Below are positions 47,918-57,212 of a stretch of DNA of 64,000 bases, piece after piece. Source of the stretch: Thelonectria olida (Eukaryota > Ascomycota > Sordariomycetes > Hypocreales > Nectriaceae); NCBI GenBank assembly GCA_020736575.1, contig JAGPYM010000002.1, positions 2,232,001-2,296,000 of the forward strand, read 5' to 3'. The first letter of the stretch is position 1. Every line of letters starts with the position of its first letter. A program made the position numbers and the translations under genes. The notes beneath the pieces were generated by a model. It was not told the origin of the DNA. It saw only the letters and a list, made by a program, of their open reading frames with translations, and did not search any database.

Positions 47918-49019
47918 ATGGCCTCGCGACGCTTCGAGATGGCCCTTGCTGGCCTCTCCCAACGGCCACTAACATGCATATTCTGCGCGGCTCGCCGCTC
48001 ATTTACCTCGTCTGCCGTCCACGCCGCGAGGGCTGAAAAACCCGCGTCGGGAACTTCCATGGACCCCCAGGCTTCCGTCAAGGGCGCCCCGATTGAAGCG
48101 CCCCGAAGCTACGGCAAACGCTTCCAAGGCGTATTCACACCGAAGCCTCTTCCACGACCAATTGGCATGCCTCTGCCACCCAAAGAGGGCGAGAACACAG
48201 GCATTGACCACCGAACAAGGCAGCAACGCAAGGAGGACTTTGCCAACTATGACAAGCACCTGGAAAGGCGAAAAGAGCTGTATGCACTGCATCCCGGGAG
48301 TAGTGGCGACACAGTAATGCTAATTGACTTGGGTCTACAGGACGGCTAAGATTTCGAGACCGTATTTCCGAGATTGGGGTAACCTGCAATACCACGAGGG
48401 CAAGTCCTTCATCGCACCCCCGCGACTCTTCAAGGCGGAGCTTTCGCTCTTCTTCCCCAACTTCTACGGCGAGACCCTCCTCAAGACGGACCGAAACCCT
48501 CGCGATACGACCCCTCTCCTGGCGAGCAAGGCGACCGTCGTTGCCTTTTTTAGCAGCCGTTGGGCTGAGCAGCAAGCTGCGTCCTTTACTTCCAAGGAGC
48601 AGAATCCGGCTCTGCACGAAGCGCTGGCGCAATGCGGCGATGACGCCCAGGTCATCAATATCAACTACGAGGACAATGCGGGTAAGGCTTGGTTGGTGCG
48701 CTTCTTCATGGGCTCCCTGCGCAAGCAGTTCCCTGAGAAAGACTGGGACAAGTACTTCCTTGTGCGCCGAGGTATTACGGACGACATCCGTGAGTCTATC
48801 GGTCTCCTGAACAGCAAGGTTGGCTATGTCTACCTGGTTGACCAATATTGCCGTATACGATGGGCTGGAAGTGGACAGGCTCATCCTGAAGAGCAAGAGG
48901 GCTTGGCCAGGGGTCTTACACGACTGGTTGAGGAGATTAAGAGGGACGCCACATTGCCCACGACGGCCCGTGAGCAGCATCCGGGAAAACATCATCTCGA
49001 GGTCCCAAAAGCATTGTAA
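47918..49019 (+). CDS. ATP10: mitochondrial ATP synthase assembly factor Atp10
   Basis: Two exons, 47918-48279 and 48341-49019; 346 residues. Atp10 is an inner-membrane chaperone that helps assemble subunit 6 into the Fo sector. An Arg/Ser-rich presequence (FEMALAGLSQRPLTCIFCAARRSF) is followed by a basic linker with PKPLPRPIGMPLPP, then the Atp10 domain: FRDWGNLQYHEGKSFIAPPRLFK, YFPN-like FFPNFYGETL, VVAFFSSRWAEQQ, KYFLVRRGITDDIRESIG and VGYVYLVDQYCRIRWAGSGQ. The thioredoxin-like fold of the family lacks catalytic cysteines here, as expected. Its stop lies 129 bp from the GOS1 stop. Confidence 0.92.
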
Positions 49020-49148
49020 TTCACAGCCTCTCCTCGAAGGGGGGCTCTTGTACTTTAGAATCCCATGTCTCCACAATACTGTACAACAAATATACGCTGA
49101 TACCCCTAAACGCCGATGCGATATGCAAACATGCTCCCCTCGTGATTA

Positions 49149-49951
49149 TTACAACAGCCACCAGAAGACAATGAAGCAAAAAGCGATGAAGCCTCCCATA
49201 ATAATTCCGTCCCTCCTCTTCTTTGCCGATATCCTATTAATCAGCGTGTTGAGACCTGGCACTTGGCTCGCTGCGTGGTTGATTCTGCGGTTGATGCTGG
49301 CCAGCGTCTCTCGCTGAAGGTTGAAGTTGTCGTTGACGGCATATGCTTGGCTCAGCACGCTGTCTGCCATGTTATGGCTGTTGTCGATTCGGTTGCGCTC
49401 ATCGAGCATGTACTCTGCCTCGGCCGCTTCGGGGTTGTTGGCGCGGTACTCGTCGATGTCGGACCGGACATTGGTGAGGAGGTTGGCGCGGTCGCGGGCT
49501 TGTTGAAGGGTGGAGCGTAAACGGTTGAGGTCTCGCTTGTGAGCGGTGAGCTTCTCACGGAGAAGAGAGAGGTTGTTCTGCTTGAGGGCGGAGGCAGTAA
49601 GGGCAGCTTCAGAATCGAGGAGGCGGGTGAGTTGTGTGATGGTAGCTTCGCGCTGGAGAGGGGTGGCGAGTCAGTATGATTGGGGGTCGGGATCTGATGG
49701 CGGAAATGAGCTACCTTCTCCAAAAGCTCTTCCAACTTGTGTTCGGTTTCGCGCTCTTCCTCCGTAGGCTTCGGTGGGATGTTGGGAGCTGTGGAGAACT
49801 GCGAGTATGTGTGGAATAGGTTCTCAGTCTACAACGACGTCAGTTAGCTTCTCCAGGCGCATGATGCCACTGAAAGGCGAACCTGAGTTTCTAGTGTTCG
49901 GGCTTGTTGTCGTAGCTGTGCCCAGCCAGCGTTCCCCGACGGCGCAGACAT
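49149..49951 (-). CDS. GOS1: Golgi v-SNARE Gos1 (GS28/GOSR1)
   Basis: Three exons, 49951-49883, 49828-49715, 49652-49149; 228 residues. Gos1 is a Qb-SNARE of intra-Golgi and endosome-Golgi fusion. The N-terminus AGWAQLRQQARTLETQTENLFHTYS is characteristic of GS28; coiled-coil helices follow, then the SNARE motif (about 140-200, with RNRIDNSHNMADSVLSQAYA and VNDNFNLQRETLASINRRIN) and a C-terminal anchor IIMGGFIAFCFIVFWWLL. With Emp24 and Arf1 it is the third ER-Golgi traffic gene in the window. Confidence 0.94.
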
Positions 49952-50128
49952 GATTGTGAGCTCAAAGAAAGCAGTGTGGAATATGATGAAGTGGCTGCGT
50001 AGAGGCACGATCAACACCCTATCGTCAACCAAACTCCCTGACGACGATGTCCGACACCTGGTCCCATCTGAAAGTGGCAGAATTCTTCACCGCCTGCGCT
50101 AGCGCCTCGATTCTGGCACGGGATCAGT

Positions 50129-50134
50129 CACGTG
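50129..50134. promoter_or_regulatory. CACGTG E-box, Cbf1-type
   Basis: Perfect palindrome 243 bp before the RPL35 start codon. Confidence 0.5.
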
Positions 50135-50226
50135 TCACAAGTGACCCCTCTTGAAGTGGCTCAGCCCACCGTCCAATCAAAAATTGCAAATCTGCTCATA
50201 TTCTCCACCTTTCACCCAAGTCTTCA

Positions 50227-50236
50227 AACCCTAGGG
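50227..50236. promoter_or_regulatory. AACCCTAGGG telo-box-like motif
   Basis: AACCCTA with an overlapping palindrome CCCTAGGG, 141-150 bp before the RPL35 ATG. It resembles Tbf1 sites. Confidence 0.5.
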
Positions 50237-50376
50237 CAATTTTTCACCTTCTCGGCAAACTTCTGTAAATTCCCAACGCCAAACGATCTATCGCGACACG
50301 GACGGAGACGGTCGAGGCTGATTTTTACTAACACACTCGTCGACTTACTTCGCACACCACTTCGAAGATAATCAAG

Positions 50377-51174
50377 ATGGTGAGTACGCGCCTTCTTTCC
50401 CCCGTCTGAGATGGAACCACAGGCGTTGCCGTCGGTGCCATTCCTCCCTTCATAGTCTTGCTCGAATCCCTCGAAATCGACCACGCACACATGAAATCCA
50501 ACGATCGATTCTTTTCTCGTCGAATCACTCTCCCCCGACATGAGACGACATCACACTCGCAAACACAAGAAAATCAGAGGAATGGATTGCTGACAGGATG
50601 CAGTCGTCGGGCAAGGTCAAGGCCGGTGCGCTCTGGAGCAAGAACAAGGATGACTTGCTGAAGCAGCTTGGAGAGCTTAAGACCGAGCTCGGTCAGCTCC
50701 GCATCCAGAAGGTCGCTTCGTCCGGCACCAAGCTGAACAAGATGTGAGCCGAAATTTCCTCCCAATGCCAGACATAATTTTTTGTTGGCGGAATCCAAGG
50801 GGTCACATGTGCTAATATGCGTTTCCTCCAGCCACGACCTCCGCAAGTCGATCGCTCGCGTTCTCACCGTCATCAACGCCAAGCAAAGGGCTCAGCTCCG
50901 CCTGTTCTACAAGAACAAGAAGTACGCTCCTCTCGACCTCCGACCCAAGCAGACCCGTGCCATCCGCCGCCGACTATCGCCTGAGGAGAAGTCCGTTGTG
51001 TTGGAGAAGGCCAAGAAGCGCAGCATCCACTTCCCCCAGCGCAAGTACGCTATCAAGGTACGAGGCAACCCGACGTTTGTTCTGAGGGGGTCTATATGGA
51101 TATCAACCCCCTAGGAATGAAGCGTGAACGTTATCAGGTGGTACAGAGGTGCTAACATGTGGCCACAGGCTTAA
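50377..51174 (+). CDS. RPL35: 60S ribosomal protein uL29 (Rpl35)
   Basis: Four exons: 50377-50379 (ATG alone), 50604-50743, 50832-51057, 51169-51174 (Ala codon and stop); 124 residues. uL29 sits at the exit tunnel of the large subunit. The protein reads [20 protein letters not shown], then [18 protein letters not shown] across the second splice, then [20 protein letters not shown] and RKYAIKA at the end. The first acceptor is GATGCAG at 50603, not the nearby GACAG at 50596: only the former keeps the conserved frame. The 224-nt first intron directly after the ATG is typical of ribosomal protein genes in fungi. Confidence 0.95.
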
Positions 51175-52633
51175 ATCATTTTCAGTACTTGGAGGGCGAC
51201 TAGGACATCTGGGTAGAAGGGAAACGGGGTATGGAGGGCGCGGCGTGCTTTTTCTATGAACAAAAGGCTTCGAATTTGCATCGCATGGCTCAGGGAATCT
51301 CGGTCTGACTTGTACTTATTTCCCGGTTTGGGCCTCGTTCTGGGACGGCATGTCCAACACCTTGTGGGCTGCCCGGTCAGGTAGCCTTAAAAAAAAAAAA
51401 GAGGTCATGATCAAAAGAATTATCGATGCATTTGTGTACGAACAATGTTGTTCAAAGACGTGAGGAATGTGGTTAGGCTAGTAAATTCCTGACAGTGAGT
51501 GACACGGCAGGCGGTCATTGCGGCGTAGTTTGCTCTTACCTACCTTACCGAGACGCCAATATGGACTTGGCATTGGATAATAATTGTCTCCGAGCCGAAC
51601 CGACCAAGTTCCTGATTTCCTTGTTCAGAACTTTCCAAAAGTCAATTTCTCCTCCTGACTGTACGAAGTATACCTACTCAATTCTTTTCCAATTGTCAAG
51701 CTCCCGTCGTTTTCACATCAGGCAACGCCTCCAATCAATTCGCCCATTCCATCATCGCCCTTCGGAACCAGGTTACTCGCATCGGACCACACCACGGGAC
51801 CCCAACATATTTTATTTACCCTTTGGACGGGATCAATTCCGATGGCTTTCTCCTTCTAAGTCTTCCGGGTATTCAGTTTCGGTATTTTGTCTTCGAGTGA
51901 TTCCATTGCCCCCAATGGCTCTCATTAAAGGACGTGCTGGATGTCCAAGTCTTGTGCCATCGCCATTGGATACATCGACCCCGCAACAACTCCACGCTTT
52001 GGAGCCTCAATTCAATTCCGAAACAAGGCACGCTCACCATTGGCACTTCTGTGGACAAGACACTTGGGAAACGTTTCTTCTCAAAACGAACCCCACATCC
52101 CAAAACATCGAGACCTGGCAAGAAGAGAACCACCAAGTCTCCTTGCAAACCTCTGTTCCCAAGTGGGACGTTGCCTAGTGGAGGAGGTACCCTACATCAC
52201 GATGACGAAGTTATGCGAGGACCTGGATATATCTCCTGGCTTCTGAGCCTACGTGAGCTACACACTAGGCTGCAGACAAGTTGCAATATTCTGGATGAAA
52301 CGAGAAAACTACTGCTAAGCTGCTGTTTAACCTAATACTAACGTTCTTGGTTAAAGTATCAGGATAGGCCGATGACATATCCATGGTCCAGCGCTTCGAG
52401 CTGGGTATCAACGAATCGACTTTTCCGTCCCGTCCAAACCCCTCTGTTACAATCGTAACAAACTCCAGCCATAAACGAACACCAAACCTAGCCCGGAAAC
52501 AAAGCAAGCCACCGGCCTCTATAAAAAATTATTTCAAGATTTCCACCAACTCCGCATATACCAGCCAGAACGCCAAAGGAAAATAGAAAGAGGATATCAA
52601 CAGCACCCGTCATCAGTGTATGAGCACGCCGAC
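51175..52633. other. convergent intergenic region, RPL35 and zinc-finger gene 3' flanks
   Basis: 1.5 kb between facing stops. An open frame of 227 codons (51495-52178, no ATG at its start) has no family features and mixed composition. A run of 12 A lies at 51389-51400. No gene accepted. Confidence 0.55.
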
Positions 52634-54787
52634 CTACATCCGTGTTCTTTCAACACCAACCATGGGACTGGATGTTGCTTGGGGGGTCGCCTCGTCGCCG
52701 CTGTTGATCTTGTGAGTGGTCCTCAAGTGGCGACGAAGCTGGTCCAATCGATGGAAGTCCTTACTGCAGTATTCGCAGACATGATTTCCCTTAACGTTGT
52801 GGGTTCGTCGATGTTTCGACAGATTGGACGATTCGCTGAACGTTTTGGAGCAGATCTCGCACTTCAGTGGCTTTTCGCCTGTATGTGTTCGTTTGTGCAT
52901 CGCTGCCAACTAGGTTAGTCGAGTCGACTGAGGGCTTGTGGGATGAACCTACTGAGAGCGCTTTGTTGCTTGAAGGCCTTGCCACAACCAGGATGCTGGC
53001 ACTTCCAGGGCATATCCCCAGAGTGAGTTCGCATATGCTGATCCAGGGACTGCTTCGCCGAGAGCTTGAGATCGCAAATTTTGCATCTGACAGGTTTGAC
53101 TACTCCTGTTAGCCAAGATGGCGGACCAATTGAGTGCGAAAAGCGTTGACTTACATCCTGTGTGTGTTTGCGTATGCCTCTCCAACTTGCTCTTTTGAGC
53201 GAAAGCAGTCTTTCGAGTGCAGCCATGCCATTTGCAGACAAAACCACCACCCTGCTCCTTGACCAGATTCTTGGCGTGTTCCTTCTTGCAGTGGTTCTGA
53301 AGGTCCTCAGACTTTTGGAACACCTCACCACAGAGACCACTATCGCACATCCACCGGCACCTAAACTGGTCGTTTTCTCCCATCGAGCTTTCAACAGAGG
53401 GCGCCACAGCCTTCGAGGCCATGACTGGCGGACCCCATCCTAGAGCAAGCACTGTGTCCATAGTGTTGCCAGCAACGGGAGGAGTGAACGAGTTGGCCAT
53501 GACGCCGACCATGGTATGGCCAGCACCATCAATGGGAGTCGCGATGTGGTTTCTCATGGGGTCGGATTCGGTTGCGGGAGGAGTAGGGACCGAGGCTGAG
53601 ACTGGCGTGTTGGACACAGTTGTCTCCATGCAGGAGACATCATTGCAAGGACGGAACGCTTCTTGGCAATTCTCCTCCATACACGGCTCTGGGTCCTGGC
53701 AGGATTCGTTAGAGCAGCAGTTGGAAACAGCCGCCAAGTGGTTGGCGTCAACTGCACCACAGGAAGGATTGAAACAACAGTCGCCACCAACCGACTCGCC
53801 ACACTGGCTCGCACATTCAATGCGACCACACTGCGAGGAGCAAGAGACTGGAGCGCCGAGCGGTGCAGCGCCGGGCATACCGCCAGGGGCAGGATGCATC
53901 GTTCCCCAGTTGGTGCCTGTGTTTGGCATCCACTGTGTTGGAGCATTGTCCATGAACATGTCGACATCCTGAAGCTGATCAAGAGACTGGGGAAAGTTGG
54001 GCTGGAATGTCTGGTTCGGAAACTGATTGACGGCCTGACAGTTTGGGAACGAAGAGAAGGGATGGCAAAGTTGCTGGTTGAATCCCTGGCAGGTGGATTG
54101 CGTCGGGAACTGGTTCGATGGTTGATGGAAGTTATGATGCAGGCTGTGAAGAGCAGTCGCGGGGCCCGGGATGCTTGTTTGGCCTATGGGCTGGTTCGGT
54201 GTGTGGAAAATGCCCTCATGGATTGTATCGTGGAGGCTTTGGAGGGCGGCCATGGGCTCTGTGGTGCTCGCCTGGCTCATCTGGTTCATCTGGCTCATGT
54301 GGTGCATCGGTTGACCGATGTTTTGGGTGGCGTAAGCCATGGTCGCAGAGGGGTTGTTGGGGTTGGATTGCAGACCGACTAGGGGCATGTCGTCTTCGAG
54401 ATTGATGGTATCTGGGTCGTTAATCTTCTCGACGCCAGGAGCGCGAGAGGATGCGGCAGCGCTGCTGATGACGTGGTAGCAACGCTGGTCGAGACAAGCG
54501 TTTTCAGAGTTTTGGCAGTTCCCGAGACTATCGAGACCTTGGATTCTTGCTGCGTGCTCATAATGCTCATTCTCGAGCTCGAAGGGCCCTCTCACAAAGG
54601 TGCCGGTGTTGATACCGATGTTAGTCGAGAAATCGATGGCGGAAGGGTCGAAAGAGCCCTGGTGGTCGCCATCAAAGGGTGTGGACTGATCCATGGCCCT
54701 CTCAGTCAAAGGGGAGGAAGATACCGTGGAAGTGTTTGAGGTGAGCAGGATGGCCTGGGCCTGAGCTTTCCTTGGTGGGATGTTCAT
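52634..54787 (-). CDS. zafA: zinc-responsive C2H2 transcription factor, Zap1/ZafA-like
   Basis: Three exons, 54787-53155, 53099-52953, 52902-52634; 682 residues. The six C2H2 fingers lie at the C-terminus: a paired set with long Cys spacers (about 477-504 and 517-542, CRWMCDSGLC and CKWHGC) and four close-packed fingers joined by TGEKP-type linkers (about 547-660). This paired-then-array layout and the order of fingers match yeast Zap1 and Aspergillus ZafA, which switch on zinc uptake when zinc is scarce. A Cys-rich segment at about 316-386 (CSSQC, CASQC, CCFNPSC, CCSNESC) resembles the zinc-sensing activation region of that family. The remainder is Gln/Asn/Met-rich. Start at 54787 (MNIPPRKAQ) chosen; the frame is open to 55150 and another Met lies at 54694. 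Confidence 0.8.
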
Positions 54788-56257
54788 TCCTTCAGATCGG
54801 CACGGGCGCCAAGGATTGTGTAGGTACGTCTGATGAGAACCTTGATGGCCTGGAGGCTCTCGAGTCTGAGGGGCAGTTGCTGCAGTCGCTCGACGCAGTA
54901 GCCCACTCGCCCACAGCGCGAGTGACACTAGACCGAGTGGGCAACGTGTGGGGGTGTCCACGAGGGGAGCCGACCCACGACAGCCAACCAGGAGCGACGA
55001 ATCGGTAATAAGACCAGCGAGATGGCCCAATTCGGTAAGCGGATGCTCGGAAGTGCGTGAATGCTTGTGCGAAGTGGTGCGTGAGATGCGAAGATGGTCG
55101 GAGCACAGGAAGAGCGAGGCCGCAACAAGAGTGAGCGGTAAGGTGAACAATGGCGATTTAATACAAGAAAAAGCACACCAAAAGAAAAAAAATGAAACAG
55201 AAAAACTTCAGTTGCGGGGCAAACTCTCGAGTTCCGATGGTTGAACTACGAGCACTAGAAGACAATGTAGCTTGACGAGCCAATCGGAGAGAAGCGCGAC
55301 AGCCAAAGGGTCTTACTCATCAACACGACGACATATAGAACAATGATCCATAGCTACCTATGCCTTCATCATCAGATGAGACATGTTTAACATGCTCAAA
55401 TTGTTCGGTCTTAACCCCCACTAGTCGCAGTTCTCAGGCAAGAAACCCCGCGCAATCCACCTCGGTGAGCGAGCCCATGGTCTGTTTGTGGTGCCAGGGA
55501 CAGGTCCGGGCATATGGGATAATGGGGGTCACTCAGAATGCACCTGGACGAAATGCGGACAATCAAGTAAGAATGTTTGCCCTGGACACAGAGTACATGC
55601 ATGTGGTGAACTCGTCGTCTATTTTCTTTTCCGGTCCCCGAAGAATCTATAATCCGTGCCTGTAGTTTATGAGATGAGATGCGAAAATTGTCCGATTCCT
55701 CCAGTCGAGGCGTCTCGACTCCCCCGCTCCACTGCACATAAGGACCGTCTCCTTCACTTTACCTTGATATTTGTCACAAGAAGCGCAGGTTTCCGTGGCC
55801 ACTACCTAAGTATTTAACTTTTTAACTATATCAATTCACTTTGCGCACAACTCTAATTTTTTTTTTTTTTTTTTTTTTTAAAAAAATGATAATTTTTCCG
55901 AAGTGCCACGTTTCCACACACAAATTGTCATCTACAGTACCGCAACGTCAAGCCTTCCGTCACACTGGCCGCCCCTCCCTCCCCCCTCTGGCTAAACACA
56001 GTGCGTGAGGCGAGGCGTGACGTCGCACGGCGGCGCAGCCATCGCCAAGAGCCTCATTATCTCTCACAACTCCAACTCCATCTACACCTCTAGCCCCCAA
56101 CTCAACGTAACTTTGAGCGTTTCTCACCTGCATGCTTCCAAGTGCTTCCACCAAATAAAAATCCTTCACACAAAGACATCATCCAGTCCCGTGTTTTCGC
56201 GCTTACCTCTTGCGCTGTCGCCTCCTCGTCGGAAGAACCACCTCCGAGTTCACCGCC
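54788..56257. promoter_or_regulatory. divergent region between zinc-finger gene and small myristoylated protein
   Basis: 1.5 kb between divergent starts. It contains 23 consecutive T followed by 7 A at 55857-55886. Pyrimidine-rich leader precedes the small gene (56040-56250). I looked for CAAGGT-type zinc response words before the zinc-finger gene and saw none that stand out. Confidence 0.55.
55857..55886. repeat. homopolymer tract T23 A7
   Basis: Longest homopolymer in the window, between the zinc-finger gene and the small myristoylated protein. Such poly(dA:dT) tracts exclude nucleosomes; length in the assembly may be inexact. Confidence 0.85.
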
Positions 56258-56801
56258 ATGGGAAACATCTGCGGAAAATCCGAGGCCGAACCCTTTGACA
56301 GCCCCGGACGCGTGCTCGGCTCTGCTCCGCCTCCGGGGCCGAGGACGGCGCCTGTACCCAACAAGGTTGGAGGGCCTCCGAGGACGCTCGGCGGGAGTTC
56401 GTCGCCGGAAGCATCGTCACGGGACCAGAGCGATGCGAGAGCCAAGGCCGCCGAAGCAGCCGAGGTGAGTTTCTGCATAGTTTACACGAATTGTTTGACG
56501 GCTCGATCCGTATTTCGTCTTTTCGAATCTCGATTGCCCCGGAGCAAGCGCTCTCTCACTGTCGAACCCACCCCCTATTCACCGGAAGCCTCGATCGCTA
56601 TCTATTTATTTCGTTTCGCTGATTTGCTGACCCTCTAAACAGGCCCGAGCCAAAGCCTCTGTCAAGTCTGGCGGCAAGCTTCAGACACAGCTGACCGAAC
56701 GACAAAAGGCGGACTTGCGGACAACAGTAGCAAGGGACGCCAAAATGACGGCTGAGCAAAGGGCCGCCGACAATGCGAAACAAAACCTGGACTACAACTG
56801 A
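56258..56801 (+). CDS. small predicted N-myristoylated/palmitoylated protein
   Basis: Two exons, 56258-56464 and 56643-56801; 121 residues. It begins MGNICGKSEAEPF: Gly2 fits N-myristoylation and Cys5 a neighbouring palmitoylation site, so the protein is probably tethered to a membrane. The middle is Pro/Ser-rich; the rest is charged and Ala-rich (ARAKAAEAAEARAKASVKSG across the splice), likely helical, ending LDYN. I recognise a small fungal protein type with an MGNxCGK start but no function. The 178-nt intron is standard. Confidence 0.78.
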
Positions 56802-57212
56802 CATACCTAGAGAGTGCGGATCGGCCATTGTGACATTAAGCGAGGAGTTAAGAGGAGGAGCGGACCGATGCGTGAACGGAGCATTCAAGGCGTTGAGGAC
56901 GAACATGAAGCCTCCGGGGCAGACGAGTGTGTAGCAGCTTATTTTCCAGCATGCTCATAGTTTCGAACATGGCTGGAAATTTTGGAAGAGTTTTAGTTCT
57001 TAGCGAAAGGAGGATTACGTCTTTACCGAATTGATTTGTGCTATTTCTGAATATCTTACATACTTATGTCATCATGTAGTAGAATTCCCAAAGACTCCAA
57101 CAACCGCGCTTGCTAAATATCAGAAACAAAAAGACTAAAGATATCGAAATATAGATATGCATCCATGACCCCAAACACCGGTGGATAAAACCGATAGCGA
57201 TAAAGAAACGAG
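56802..57212. other. convergent 3' flanks
   Basis: 411 bp between the stop of the small gene and the stop of the TPR gene. AT-rich; no gene seen. Confidence 0.6.

Larger units (their letters stand above)
49952..50376. promoter_or_regulatory. divergent promoter between GOS1 and RPL35
   Basis: 425 bp between two divergent starts. It carries CACGTG at 50129-50134 and AACCCTAGGG at 50227-50236, the same two kinds of words as the RPL6 promoter. A 10-base inverted sequence GTCACGTGTCACAAGTGAC overlaps the E-box. Confidence 0.7.

Noticed and set aside
51495..52178. 227-codon open frame between RPL35 and the zinc-finger gene
   Set aside because: No ATG at its beginning, mixed composition and no recognisable domain; frame openness alone is not enough.
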